In this document: positions 15,733-24,737 of the stretch, piece by piece
Position numbering within the stretch: position 1 is the first letter of the stretch
Layout: each line of letters opens with the position of its first letter
Assembly (NCBI GenBank): GCA_965371805.1
Contig: CBDUZW010000037.1
Coordinates: forward strand, 1-46,400
Origin: JAOZTV01 sp965371805
GTDB taxonomy: Bacteria; Acidobacteriota; Aminicenantia; UBA2199
DNA length: 46,400 nt
Reading direction: 5' to 3'
Notes under the pieces: generated by a model
Told to the model about the DNA's origin: nothing
Seen by the model: only the letters and a program-made list of their open reading frames with translations
Database searches by the model: none
Position numbers and translations under genes: made by a program

Positions 15733-16383
15733 TTATGAGAATTTATTAATGATTTTTTTTAAAAATGATTCTTTTTTTTTTATTGTTTTATTTTTGGATA
15801 ATGACTTTATTTTTTTAGCAATTTCTAAACGCAAGGGGTTTATTTTTTTTGCTGTTTCGAACATTATAAGAGCTTTGGCTTCCTTTCCAGCATTTACATA
15901 TGTGTCTCCAAGGAAAACCCAGGCATCATCATTTTCTCTGTTTACTTTAATAGCATCAAGAAAATATTTTTCAGCTGCATAATAATTTTTTCTTTTTAAG
16001 AGTAATATACCAAGATATATTAATACTTCTTCATTTTGTTTATCTAATGAATAGGCTTCTTGAAATTTTTCACCTGCTTTAATGTAATTATTATTGATCA
16101 TGTAGTAAATTCCCTGGTTTAAAATAAGTCTGAACACTTGATCTGGAGGGTAGATGCTTAAATCAGACAAATTATCTAATTCTGAGGAATCTCTCATTAT
16201 AAAAACATATGCAGCATGATATCTTTTGAACTCATCAACAATTTCTTCATTTGAGATAAATATCTTCGAAAATTGGAGGTGAGATGTTTTTTTCAAATAT
16301 GCAGTACGTGTTTCAGTTATTGTTGCACCAGGGTTTATTCCTAGTATTGCAAAACTTCTTATTGCATCATTTGAATTTTCCAT
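15733..16383 (-). CDS. Degenerate J-domain/TPR protein
   Basis: A 216-residue protein. The N-terminus (FAILGINPGATITETRTAYLKK, then VDEFKRYHAAYVFIM) has the helix pattern of a J-domain, but the HPD tripeptide needed to stimulate DnaK is absent (HLQ occupies about that place). From about residue 95 to 190 there are three tetratricopeptide-type repeats (YYMINNNYIKAGEKFQEAYS; LLLKRKNYYAAEKYFLDAIK; DTYVNAGKEAKALIMFETAK). It probably acts as a protein-protein scaffold; a role tied to the adjacent glycosyltransferase is only positional. There is no ribosome site, and an extended -10 lies 5 bases before the ATG. Confidence 0.7.
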   Translation of the reverse strand: MENSNDAIRSFAILGINPGATITETRTAYLKKTSHLQFSKIFISNEEIVDEFKRYHAAYVFIMRDSSELDNLSDLSIYPPDQVFRLILNQGIYYMINNNYIKAGEKFQEAYSLDKQNEEVLIYLGILLLKRKNYYAAEKYFLDAIKVNRENDDAWVFLGDTYVNAGKEAKALIMFETAKKINPLRLEIAKKIKSLSKNKTIKKKESFLKKIINKFS

Positions 16384-16388
16384 AATCT

Positions 16389-16417
16389 ATTTTAGCATAA
16401 ATAAAATTAATTTGAAA
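16389..16417 (-). promoter_or_regulatory. Leaderless-type promoter of the J-like/TPR gene
   Basis: On the minus strand an extended -10 TGCTAAAAT (hexamer at 16389-16394) lies 5 bases before the ATG; TTTCAA (16412-16417) 17 bases further upstream is a weak -35. The transcription start would fall at the ATG. Confidence 0.5.
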
Positions 16418-16431
16418 CAAAAGAATTTTTT

Positions 16432-17043
16432 TTATGAAAGAAGCGCTTTTTCAAGTAAATGAAAGGTTTCAAGTGTGTTTTTTTTTGTTGATTCAATTGA
16501 ACCGGAAGTATCTATCGTATAATGAGCTATTTTTAATTTTTCGCTTAGAGGAAATTGAGATTTGATCTTTATTACAGCTTCATCTTCAGAGATATTATCT
16601 CTTTTCATTAACCTTTCAAGTTGTTCATCTTTTGAGGAATAAACAACAATAATTTTATCAAACCCTTCATAAGATTTTGATTCGACCAATAGGGCAGATT
16701 CATATACAAAAAATTTATATACAGCAGTGTTTTCCAGATCTTTTAAAATCTTATTCCTCTCTTCTATAACTAATGGGTGAATTACATTGCTTATGAAGTC
16801 TCTCTTTTTGTTGTCCATAAATATCAGTTTCGAAAAAACTGCCTTATTAAGTTTATTATTATCCAGGAAAACTCCCTCTCCAAAAACGCCCAATATTTTT
16901 TCCTTTATCTTTTGATTATCCGAAAAAACAATCTCTTTAGCAATATCATCGGCCCTAAGTGTATAACACTTCAATTCTTCTAATATTTTTAATACTAAAG
17001 TCTTTCCTGAACAAATTCCACCTGTTAATCCAATTTTATACAT
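16432..17043 (-). CDS. coaE: Dephospho-CoA kinase
   Basis: A 203-residue P-loop kinase catalysing the last step of coenzyme A synthesis, ATP-dependent 3'-phosphorylation of dephospho-CoA. It has KIGLTGGICSGKTLVLKILE (Walker A), the AlaAsp region LRADDIAKEIV and the HPLV motif in NVIHPLVIEER. Length is normal. Two further upstream in-frame ATG codons (17052, 17049) overlap the -10 box, so the start MYKIGLTGG at 17043 was chosen; it lies 7 bases after the -10 and has no ribosome site, again consistent with a leaderless message. It is divergent from glgM. Confidence 0.93.
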   Translation of the reverse strand: MYKIGLTGGICSGKTLVLKILEELKCYTLRADDIAKEIVFSDNQKIKEKILGVFGEGVFLDNNKLNKAVFSKLIFMDNKKRDFISNVIHPLVIEERNKILKDLENTAVYKFFVYESALLVESKSYEGFDKIIVVYSSKDEQLERLMKRDNISEDEAVIKIKSQFPLSEKLKIAHYTIDTSGSIESTKKNTLETFHLLEKALLS

Positions 17044-17050
17044 GAGCATC

Positions 17051-17080
17051 ATTATAATAGATATTTAATTAATAAGTCAA
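17051..17080 (-). promoter_or_regulatory. Leaderless-type promoter of coaE
   Basis: On the minus strand TTGACT (17075-17080), an 18-base spacer and a perfect TATAAT (17051-17056) lie 7 bases before the ATG at 17043. The -10 overlaps two upstream ATG codons, ruling them out as starts if this promoter is used. Confidence 0.65.
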
Positions 17081-17084
17081 ATAC

Positions 17085-17113
17085 TTGCATTTATTTCAGT
17101 TAATTATTAGAAT
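17085..17113 (+). promoter_or_regulatory. Putative promoter of glgM-glgE
   Basis: TTGCAT (17085-17090), a 17-base spacer and TAGAAT (17108-17113) precede glgM, giving a short leader that includes the TTGGAG ribosome site. It is back to back with the coaE promoter. Confidence 0.5.
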
Positions 17114-17136
17114 AGTTTTTGATTATTGGAGAATTT

Positions 17137-18360
17137 ATGAAAATTGCAATATTAACAAATGAATACCCCCCAAATATATATGGTGGAGCGGGAGTTCATG
17201 TCGAATATCTCACAAATGAACTGAGAAAAATTGATAATGGGCAGCATCAGGTTAAGGTTATTTGTTTTGGTGATCAGGAGTTTACTGAAGGTAATTTGAC
17301 TGTTAAAGGTGTAAAAAATCCTTTCGAAATAGTTTCAAAGAAAGAGAAACATAAGAAATTTCTAGAGACTATGGTTAATAATATTATTACAGCAGGACTT
17401 CTTGATGATGTAGATATTGTCCACTGTCACACATGGTATACTCATTTTGCAGGTTTACTGGCAAAACAACTGCTGGGAATTCCACTTATTCTGACAACTC
17501 ATTCTCTTGAGCCTCATAGACCATGGAAGGTTGAACAACTTGGAAAAGCTTATAATGCAAGTTCATGGATAGAAAAAACTGCTTATGAAAATGCCGATGG
17601 TATTATTGCAGTCTCCGGAGCAATGAAGAAAGATGTTGCTGATATTTATAAAGTTGATAGAGATAAAATAGAAATCATTTATAATGGAATAGACCTTGAT
17701 CAATATAAACCTGAATTTGATAATGATATTTTAAAAAAGTATGGAATAGATCCGGAAAAACCATTTATTCTATTTGTGGGAAGAATAACAAGGCAAAAAG
17801 GGATCGTTCATCTTGTAAATGCAATAAAATATATTGAAGAAGATATTCAAATCCTTTTATGTGCGGGTATGCCGGATACAAAAGAGATTGAGATAGAGAT
17901 GAAGAACGCTGTTGATCTTGCTAAAGAGGAATCTTCACATAAGATTATCTGGGTTCCTGAGATGCTGCCAAAACCTGACATTATAAAGTTATATTCTATG
18001 GCAACTTTATTTATTTGCCCATCTATTTATGAACCTTTCGGGATAATAAATCTTGAAGCTATGGCTTGTAAGACTCCTGTTATTGCATCAGCAGTGGGTG
18101 GGATTCCTGAGATAATAGAATCAGGAAAAACAGGAACTTTGGTACCTCTTGAATTTTCAAATACAAATGATTTTTCTTTGAAGGATCCTGAGCTATTTGA
18201 AAGAGATCTTTCAAAAGCTATTAACTCTAATCTTAAACATCCTCAAAAAATTGAAAAAATGGGCGAAAATGCAAGGTTAAGAGTTGAAGAGGTTTTTAGC
18301 TGGAAATCTATTGCAGAAAAAACAATCAGGTTTTATGAGAAGGTTGTGGCTGATGGGTAA
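17137..18360 (+). CDS. glgM: GT4 alpha-glucan/maltose-1-phosphate synthase (GlgM-like)
   Basis: A 407-residue GT4 enzyme. The N-terminal domain starts MKIAILTNEYPPNIYGGAGVHVEYL, the signature of actinobacterial-type glycogen synthases now known as GlgM, which join ADP-glucose and glucose-1-phosphate into maltose-1-phosphate. The donor domain has FVGRITRQKGIVHL and EPFGIINLEAMACKTPVIAS. The start at 17137 has TTGGAG 8 bases upstream; an in-frame ATG 18 bases earlier lacks one. glgE follows after 24 bases, so the product probably feeds GlgE directly. An elongating glycogen synthase (GlgA-like) activity remains possible from sequence alone, but the 407-residue GT4 form and the glgE neighbour favour GlgM. 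Confidence 0.85.
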   Translation: MKIAILTNEYPPNIYGGAGVHVEYLTNELRKIDNGQHQVKVICFGDQEFTEGNLTVKGVKNPFEIVSKKEKHKKFLETMVNNIITAGLLDDVDIVHCHTWYTHFAGLLAKQLLGIPLILTTHSLEPHRPWKVEQLGKAYNASSWIEKTAYENADGIIAVSGAMKKDVADIYKVDRDKIEIIYNGIDLDQYKPEFDNDILKKYGIDPEKPFILFVGRITRQKGIVHLVNAIKYIEEDIQILLCAGMPDTKEIEIEMKNAVDLAKEESSHKIIWVPEMLPKPDIIKLYSMATLFICPSIYEPFGIINLEAMACKTPVIASAVGGIPEIIESGKTGTLVPLEFSNTNDFSLKDPELFERDLSKAINSNLKHPQKIEKMGENARLRVEEVFSWKSIAEKTIRFYEKVVADG

Positions 18361-18384
18361 TCTTGAATTTATAATGAGGATAAA

Positions 18385-20403
18385 ATGATATTTAGCAAGA
18401 AAGAAACTGAGAAGATATTGAAGGAAGGAAATGGGAGAGTTGTTATAGAAAACATTTATCCTGAAATAGATGGTGGAAGGTTTCCTATTAAGAAAGTAAT
18501 AAAAGATAGAGTAAAGATTAAGGCAGATCTCTTAACAGATGGACATAATTTGATTTCTGGAAGAGTTCTATATAAGAACAATAGTGATATTGACTGGAAC
18601 AGTGGACCGTTAACATCAGACGGGGATGATACTTTTATTGGTGATTTTAAAGTAACAGAACTAGGGGTTTGGGAATATACAATTATTGCATGGATAAATG
18701 AATTTGCTACCTGGCAGAGAGACATGGAAAAAAGGTTGTCTGCTGACTCTGATATAAAAATTGATTTGAAGATAGGTGTAGAATTACTAGAAGGAGCATT
18801 GAAAAAGGCCCCTGAAAAAATAAAGAAAAAACTTGAAAAAACAATTGCTTTAATTTTAAACACAAAAAGTAAAATTAGGTCCTTGAAAGCAGCTCTCGAC
18901 AATGACCTTATTCAAATTATGGGATTGTATGGTGAAAGAAAAAATATTTCTGTTTATGAAAAAAATCTACTCATTATTGTTGACCCTGAAATAGCTGGAT
19001 TTAGTGCATGGTATGAGATGTTTCCAAGGGGTAACTGGGGAGATTGTGAAGAAAAAGGTACCTTTAAAATTGTAGAAAAAAGACTGGATTATATAAAAAA
19101 TATGGGATTTAATGTTCTCTATTTTCCACCTATACATCCAATTGGAAGTATGTTCCGAAAGGGGAAAAACAATTCAGAAAAAGCTGAAACAGGAGATGTT
19201 GGCAGTCCCTGGGCAATTGGTGGAATAGATGGAGGACATAAATCTGTTTTAGCAGAATTAGGGACAATTAAAGATTTTAATTCTCTTGTAAAGAAAGCTA
19301 GAAAGAAGGGGGTTTATATTGCTCTAGACCTTGCATATCAGTGTTCTCCAGATCATCCTTATGTAAAGAGACATCCTGAATGGTTTAAAAAAAGACCTGA
19401 TAATTCGATACAGTATGCAGAAAATCCACCTAAAAAATATCAAGATATTTACCCTATAGATTTTTCAACAAAAAAATGGAAAGAATTATGGGAAGAACTT
19501 AAGAGTATTGTACTTTACTGGATAGATCAGGGTGTAACTATATTCAGAGTTGATAATCCTCATACAAAATCACTCTCATTCTGGGAGTGGATGATAACAA
19601 GTATAAAAAAAGATCATCCTGAGATTGTTTTTCTTGCTGAGGCATTTACGCGTCCTAAGATGATGTACAGGCTTGCAAAACTTGGTTTTTCACAGTCTTA
19701 TACTTATTTTACCTGGAGAAACACTAAAGCAGAATTGACTACATATCTTACTGAGTTAACAAAAACTCAAAAAATAGAATATTTTAGACCAAACTTTTGG
19801 CCGAATACACCGGATATATTAAATGAATATTTGCAAATGGGAGGGGAAGCAGCTTTTAAAATCAGGCTAATTCTTGCAGCATTATTAAGTCCGAATTATG
19901 GAATATACGGCCCGGTTTTTGAGTTGTGTAAAGATATTCCAGTAAAATCCGGGAGTGAAGAGTACTTGAATTCTGAGAAATACGAGATTAGAAAATGGGA
20001 TATTAAAGACCCTGGAAGTATAAGTACATTTATTTCAAAAATTAATAAGATTAGAAATGAAAACAGGGTTTTCAGGTCAATTGAGAACCTTGATTTTTTT
20101 AATATAGATAATGAAAATTTAATCAGTTTTGCTAAATATAATGATGATCTTTCTGAAATATATTTAATAATAGTAAATCTTGATACAGATTGGAAACAAT
20201 CGGGATGGCTTGAGTTTAAAATTGATAAATTCAATATTGCAGAAAAAAGACCTTATCAGGTATTTGACCAGTTAAATAACAAATATTATATCTGGAATGG
20301 AACCCGGAATTTTATAGAACTTGATCCCAAACAGTCTCCCGCTCATATTTTTAAATTAAAGCGATTTCAAAAAACTGAAAAAAACTTTGATTATTATGTC
20401 TAA
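18385..20403 (+). CDS. glgE: Alpha-1,4-glucan:maltose-1-phosphate maltosyltransferase
   Basis: A 672-residue GH13_3 maltosyltransferase that extends alpha-glucan by two glucose units from maltose-1-phosphate. The N-terminal domain has IENIYPEIDGGRFPIKKVI; the insert YEMFPRGNWGDCEEKGTFK and YFPPIHPIGSMFRKGKNN are GlgE hallmarks. Catalytic residues are visible: nucleophile Asp390 in FRVDNPHTK, acid/base Glu419 in FLAEAFTRPKMM, and Asp477 in NFWPNTPDILNEY. Length matches the family. GAGGATAAA precedes the ATG. Together with GlgM this makes glucan from ADP-glucose and glucose-1-phosphate; ADP-glucose synthase and branching enzyme genes are not in the window. Confidence 0.95.
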   Translation: MIFSKKETEKILKEGNGRVVIENIYPEIDGGRFPIKKVIKDRVKIKADLLTDGHNLISGRVLYKNNSDIDWNSGPLTSDGDDTFIGDFKVTELGVWEYTIIAWINEFATWQRDMEKRLSADSDIKIDLKIGVELLEGALKKAPEKIKKKLEKTIALILNTKSKIRSLKAALDNDLIQIMGLYGERKNISVYEKNLLIIVDPEIAGFSAWYEMFPRGNWGDCEEKGTFKIVEKRLDYIKNMGFNVLYFPPIHPIGSMFRKGKNNSEKAETGDVGSPWAIGGIDGGHKSVLAELGTIKDFNSLVKKARKKGVYIALDLAYQCSPDHPYVKRHPEWFKKRPDNSIQYAENPPKKYQDIYPIDFSTKKWKELWEELKSIVLYWIDQGVTIFRVDNPHTKSLSFWEWMITSIKKDHPEIVFLAEAFTRPKMMYRLAKLGFSQSYTYFTWRNTKAELTTYLTELTKTQKIEYFRPNFWPNTPDILNEYLQMGGEAAFKIRLILAALLSPNYGIYGPVFELCKDIPVKSGSEEYLNSEKYEIRKWDIKDPGSISTFISKINKIRNENRVFRSIENLDFFNIDNENLISFAKYNDDLSEIYLIIVNLDTDWKQSGWLEFKIDKFNIAEKRPYQVFDQLNNKYYIWNGTRNFIELDPKQSPAHIFKLKRFQKTEKNFDYYV

Positions 20404-20501
20404 ATTAAGTAAAAATGGGCGTTTTGGGTATGATTATGCCGAAATATAATTTGATTCTATAGTAAAAAAAAATTTTTTTACAAAAAAAAATATTTTTTTT
20501 G

Positions 20502-20531
20502 TTGGAATAATATATTTTTTTATTGTATAAT
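20502..20531 (+). promoter_or_regulatory. Putative promoter of the Oar-like receptor gene
   Basis: TTGGAA (20502-20507), an 18-base spacer and TATAAT (20526-20531) lie 29 bases before the ATG, with AAGGAAGG as ribosome site. Immediately upstream are long A and T runs, including a perfect A/T hairpin at 20462-20481, which may act as an UP-element-like stretch or weak end for glgE transcription. Confidence 0.6.
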
Positions 20532-20560
20532 AAAATATAAAAAAAAAGGAAGGTGAATTT

Positions 20561-23500
20561 ATGAAAAAATTTATTTTATTGATGTTGTCAGTAGCATTGC
20601 TACTGCCAGTTCTTACCTATGCACAAAGTTCTACTACAGGTGCTTTTGGTGGAACTGTTGTTGGATCTGATGGTAATGCGATGCCTGGTGTTTTAATCAA
20701 GGCTGTTCATCTACCTACAGGTACAATTTTTAGATCTGTTACAAATGTAGATGGAAAGTTCGCAATTCAAACTGTTAAAGTTGGTGGTCCTTACAAGATT
20801 ACAGCTGAATTAGAAAGTTTTAAAACTGGTGTAGCAGATGGCGTATATTTAAAATTGGGTGAAAAAAAGAACCTGAAGTTTTTACTTAAACTTGCAACTA
20901 TCACAGAGGCTGATATTGTTGTAACAGCTTCAAGTACAGTTATTAATGCTTCAAGAACTGGAGCAGCTCAGAATGTGAGTAGCTCAGCTATTGAAAATTT
21001 GCCAACAATTGGAAGAGATATAAGCAGTTTTACCCGTATGTCCCCACAGATGGTAAGTGGAGAGGATTCAGGATCATTCAGTGCTGGTGGAAGTAGTTCC
21101 AGATATAATAATATTCAAATTGATGGAGCCCAGAATAATGATCTCTTTGGTCTTGGAAACAGTGGTACTCCAGGTGGACAGACCGGTACAGCGCCTATAA
21201 GTATGGAAGCAATTCAGGAATTTCAGATTGTAATGGCACCATATGATATTAAATACGGTGGTTTTACAGGTGGTGGTGTAAATGTTATTACTAAATCCGG
21301 TACGAATAAGATGCATGGATCTGCATTCTATTATGGAAGAGATAAAAATCTTGTTAGAAAGGGTGATAATAATGAAGACTTAAGAGAGTTTTCAGATTTT
21401 AGTGAAAGTACATTTGGTTTTACTCTTGGTGGTCCTATTAAGAAAAATAAATTATTCTTCTTTTTAAGTTTAGAGCAGAAAAATGAAAAAAGTCAGAAGG
21501 ATCTTGATTATGTTATAGATGGAAGTGGTAGTCTATCTGATTATGGTAGTTATGATGCTGCTGTAAGATTTACAGATATTTTAAAAAATCAGTATGGATA
21601 CGATCCAGGTGCATTTGGACCGGTTTCCAATGATTTTAAATCACTACAGTTTCTAGTAAAATTTGATTGGAATATTAATGAAAATCATAGATTATCCCTG
21701 AGAAATGATTATGTGGATGCAGAAAGAGAAATTTTAAGAAGAAATGCAAGTTATATATATTCCTGGGAAAATAATGGATATTTAATGGAAAGTACAAAGA
21801 ATTCGCTGGTTCTTCAGTTAAATTCTAATTTTGGTATTAATAAATTTAATGAATTGATTCTTAATTATACAACCATTAGAGATAATAGAGGACCCATAGG
21901 TGATGATTTTCCACAGGTTACAATCACGAATGAAGGAAATAGAAACGATCTTCAGGCTGGAAGTGAAGGATATTCAACCAGAAACCAGTTAGATCAGGAC
22001 ATTTTTGAAATCACAGATAACTTTACGATGAATTTAGGTGATCATACAGTAACTGTCGGAACTCATAATGAATTTTATACATTTTTTAATGTGTTTGTAA
22101 AAAGAGCGTTTGGACATTATTATTTTAATAATCTTGATGCTTTTGAAGCTGGTGAAGCTTCCCGATTCAGAACGAATGTATCATTAATAGATGATCCAGA
22201 TGCGCCAGCTGAATTCCCATCAACATTAATTGGATTTTATGTGGGAGATGAATGGCAGGTATCAGAAAATTTTGTTTTAACATTAGGTATTAGAGCGGAT
22301 ATTCCAATGTTTTCAGAAAACCCAATAGCCAATCCAGGTGTTTTTGAATCATTTGGAATTAAAACCGATCAGACGCCAAGTGGAAATATACACTGGGCAC
22401 CAAGACTTGGATTTAATATTGATCTGACAGAAACGATGGACATGCAGATCAGAGGTGGAAGTGGTATTTTTACCGGAAGAGTTCCAATGGTATGGATGTC
22501 AAATCAGTATGGTAATACAGGGATGACTATTGCTGAATACAATGGTTATGGCGATTTTGCATTCGAACCGGACCCAACGAAGCAACCTGATGTTACAGGT
22601 TTTTATTCACCAACCATTAATTTAGCTGATGAAAGTTTCATGTTTCCTCAGGTTTGGAGAAGCAATCTTGCTATAGATAAAGAACTTCCATTCGGATTTA
22701 CCGGAACACTTGAATTTCTCTATACAAAAAATATAAATGAAATTAAATATCAGAACCTCAATTTATCTCATCAAAGTGATAATGCAAAGGATGGTCGTCC
22801 TATTTTTGGTGTGGAAAAGGTAAATTACTATGGGGATCATTATTATAGCACATATTTTCTTGATAGAGATTTTTATCATGTAATTTACTTGACTAATTCA
22901 AGCCAGGGTTATAGCTATTCACTTTCATTTCAGCTTCAGAAAGAGTTAAAGGGGGGCGGTTTAATTAATGCTTCATATACAAATGGTAAATCCTACGATA
23001 CAAATAGTGGTAACTCTTCTCAGGCTATCTCAAACTGGGGATATAGAGTACATACCGGTGATCCTAATAATGCGGATATGCATATTTCCGACTGGTCAAC
23101 CGCTCATAGATTTGCGTTTGCTGTCGTAAAGAAATTCAAGTTCATACAGAACTCACCAACTATTTTATCTTTCTTCTATGAAGGCAGATCTGGAAGACCT
23201 TTCTCTTATATCTATCAGAATGATTATAATGCAGACGGTTATTCGAATGATTCTATTTATGTGCCAATGAATGAAAATGATATTATTTTAGTTGGAGACG
23301 GTACATGGGCAGAACTTGACCAGTATATTAAAGATGATCCAGAATTGGATAAATATAGAGGTCAAATCGCACCGAGAAATGTTGGTACCGACGAATGGTT
23401 TCATAAAATTGATTTCAGAATTGCACAGGAAATTGCAATTCCGGGTTTAAAAGGGCATAAACTAGAGGTGTCATTTTCAATAGAAAATCTATTAAATCTC

Positions 23501-23692
23501 TTTAATAAAGATTGGGGCTTCTATAGATATATTAATTTTAACGATAGTCCACTTGAATGGATGGGAACCAATGAAGCTGGAGAGCATACATACGAATTTA
23601 AAGGTGATGCAAGTACTTCAGACGCAAGATATGATATTAATCAGGAATTTTCAAGATGGAAGGCTCTACTTGGAATTAAATGGAAATTTTAA
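20561..23692 (+). CDS. Oar-like TonB-dependent outer-membrane receptor
   Basis: A 1043-residue protein with signal peptide MKKFILLMLSVALLLPVLTYAQ, a carboxypeptidase-regulatory-like beta domain at about 28-105 (GTVVGSDGNAMPGVLIKA; TNVDGKFAIQTVKVGGPYKI), a plug domain at about 120-245 (VVTASSTVINAS; IENLPTIGRDISSFTRMSPQ; IQIDGAQNND; PYDIKYGGFTGGGVNVITKSG) and a long barrel ending in ALLGIKWKF with terminal Phe. This is the Oar/OmpA-related layout common in Acidobacteriota and Bacteroidota. The substrate is unknown; position after glgM-glgE hints at nothing specific. It has its own promoter and a strong terminator, so it is a single-gene unit, probably highly expressed. Confidence 0.92.
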   Translation: MKKFILLMLSVALLLPVLTYAQSSTTGAFGGTVVGSDGNAMPGVLIKAVHLPTGTIFRSVTNVDGKFAIQTVKVGGPYKITAELESFKTGVADGVYLKLGEKKNLKFLLKLATITEADIVVTASSTVINASRTGAAQNVSSSAIENLPTIGRDISSFTRMSPQMVSGEDSGSFSAGGSSSRYNNIQIDGAQNNDLFGLGNSGTPGGQTGTAPISMEAIQEFQIVMAPYDIKYGGFTGGGVNVITKSGTNKMHGSAFYYGRDKNLVRKGDNNEDLREFSDFSESTFGFTLGGPIKKNKLFFFLSLEQKNEKSQKDLDYVIDGSGSLSDYGSYDAAVRFTDILKNQYGYDPGAFGPVSNDFKSLQFLVKFDWNINENHRLSLRNDYVDAEREILRRNASYIYSWENNGYLMESTKNSLVLQLNSNFGINKFNELILNYTTIRDNRGPIGDDFPQVTITNEGNRNDLQAGSEGYSTRNQLDQDIFEITDNFTMNLGDHTVTVGTHNEFYTFFNVFVKRAFGHYYFNNLDAFEAGEASRFRTNVSLIDDPDAPAEFPSTLIGFYVGDEWQVSENFVLTLGIRADIPMFSENPIANPGVFESFGIKTDQTPSGNIHWAPRLGFNIDLTETMDMQIRGGSGIFTGRVPMVWMSNQYGNTGMTIAEYNGYGDFAFEPDPTKQPDVTGFYSPTINLADESFMFPQVWRSNLAIDKELPFGFTGTLEFLYTKNINEIKYQNLNLSHQSDNAKDGRPIFGVEKVNYYGDHYYSTYFLDRDFYHVIYLTNSSQGYSYSLSFQLQKELKGGGLINASYTNGKSYDTNSGNSSQAISNWGYRVHTGDPNNADMHISDWSTAHRFAFAVVKKFKFIQNSPTILSFFYEGRSGRPFSYIYQNDYNADGYSNDSIYVPMNENDIILVGDGTWAELDQYIKDDPELDKYRGQIAPRNVGTDEWFHKIDFRIAQEIAIPGLKGHKLEVSFSIENLLNLFNKDWGFYRYINFNDSPLEWMGTNEAGEHTYEFKGDASTSDARYDINQEFSRWKALLGIKWKF

Positions 23693-23744
23693 TAGTAGCT
23701 GTAGGTAAATTAAAAATTTACAAACAATACTAAATTAGTTATAT

Positions 23745-23778
23745 AAAAAGAGCCCCTTGTTTTCAAGGGGCTTTTTTT
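23745..23778 (+). terminator. Rho-independent terminator after the Oar-like gene
   Basis: AGCCCCTTG (23751-23759), a TTTT loop and CAAGGGGCT (23764-23772) form a perfect 9-bp stem followed by a run of T. It is the clearest intrinsic terminator in the window. Confidence 0.95.
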
Positions 23779-23798
23779 ATATTCTCTACTTATTCAGA

Positions 23799-23804
23799 TA
23801 TTAT
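23799..23804 (+). promoter_or_regulatory. -10 box close to the start of the lipid-kinase-like gene
   Basis: TATTAT (23799-23804) lies 6 bases before the ATG at 23811, with no ribosome site. The expected -35 position overlaps the T-run of the preceding terminator and is poor. The spacing again suggests a leaderless transcript. Confidence 0.4.
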
Positions 23805-23810
23805 AAAGAA

Positions 23811-24737
23811 ATGAAAGAATATATAATCCTTTTCAATCCCTCTTCCGGAAATGGAAGATCATTAAAAAAAAAGAAAAAGGTCCTGGCTCTTTTAGATAAT
23901 AATAGCATAGAGTATGATCTTTTTATGACTGAAAGTGAAGGGCATTTAAGAAGTTTAACTAAAAGTGCAGTTAATAATTATAAAACAATAATTGGAGTCG
24001 GGGGAGACACTACCTTTAATATCATCGCCGGTGAATTATTAAATATTGATGAAAAAATTAATGTAATTCCATCAATTGCGATGATAGGGACCGGATCTGC
24101 AAATGATATTATGAAGAGTATCGGAATGTATCCCTTGAAAGAAGCTGTTTCTGCAATAAAAAACAATAAAATAGATTATCTTGATATTGGGAAAATACAA
24201 AAAAATTCTGAGGAGAAAGAACACTTTTTTTTGGGAAGTATGAGTGTTGGTCTTGGAACCACTGTAAATAGATATGTGGAAGAATTAAAAAATAAAAATA
24301 GGATTGTTTCTAAGATGGGTGATGCTGGACAATTCATTGCCGGGGTTTTAGGTGTTAAAAGTTCTTTTAAAAACAGTGATATTCCTATTTCGTTGACTAT
24401 TGAGTACGATGGTAAAAAAATAGAGAAAAACGTCTCATTGCTGGTTGTCTTAAATACACCTATATATGGAAGTGGGATAAAATTTATTGATAATTGTTCT
24501 CCATTTGATGGAAAATTGAACTGTGTTTTAATTAATACGAAGTCCTTTTTTGAAACACTCTCTTTTTATATCCAATTAGAGAGAAAAAGAAAGGATATAA
24601 AAAATTTTAAATCAGAGAAAATAGATATTTGTTTTAATAAGTGTGTTGATATTCAATTGGATGGCGAAATTTTAGAAAACATTAAAGAATTAAAAATATC
24701 TATAGTACCCAATAAATTAAAAATTATTGTTCCTTAA
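23811..24737 (+). CDS. Diacylglycerol kinase catalytic-domain protein (YegS/DgkB-like)
   Basis: A 308-residue lipid kinase-like protein. Motifs: FNPSSGNG (about 8-15), the nucleotide site VGGDTTFNIIAGEL (about 63-76) and MIGTGSANDIMKSI (about 91-104); the C-terminal domain ends KFIDNCSPFDGKLNCVL ... QLDGEIL. Such enzymes phosphorylate diacylglycerol, sphingoid bases or undecaprenol. The usual GGDGT is GGDTT here and the usual GTGNDF-like motif is GTGSAND, so substrate or activity may differ. The start at 23811 was chosen because an in-frame ATG at 23757 lies inside the terminator of the preceding gene. The end overlaps rdgB (convergent) by 14 bases. Confidence 0.87.
   Translation: MKEYIILFNPSSGNGRSLKKKKKVLALLDNNSIEYDLFMTESEGHLRSLTKSAVNNYKTIIGVGGDTTFNIIAGELLNIDEKINVIPSIAMIGTGSANDIMKSIGMYPLKEAVSAIKNNKIDYLDIGKIQKNSEEKEHFFLGSMSVGLGTTVNRYVEELKNKNRIVSKMGDAGQFIAGVLGVKSSFKNSDIPISLTIEYDGKKIEKNVSLLVVLNTPIYGSGIKFIDNCSPFDGKLNCVLINTKSFFETLSFYIQLERKRKDIKNFKSEKIDICFNKCVDIQLDGEILENIKELKISIVPNKLKIIVP

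Noticed and set aside
20462..20481. A/T-only hairpin as terminator of glgE
   Set aside because: It is made of homopolymer A and T runs, common in this AT-rich sequence; stability would be very low.
23757..23810. Upstream start for the lipid-kinase-like gene
   Set aside because: It would place coding sequence inside the terminator stem of the Oar-like gene and has no ribosome site.
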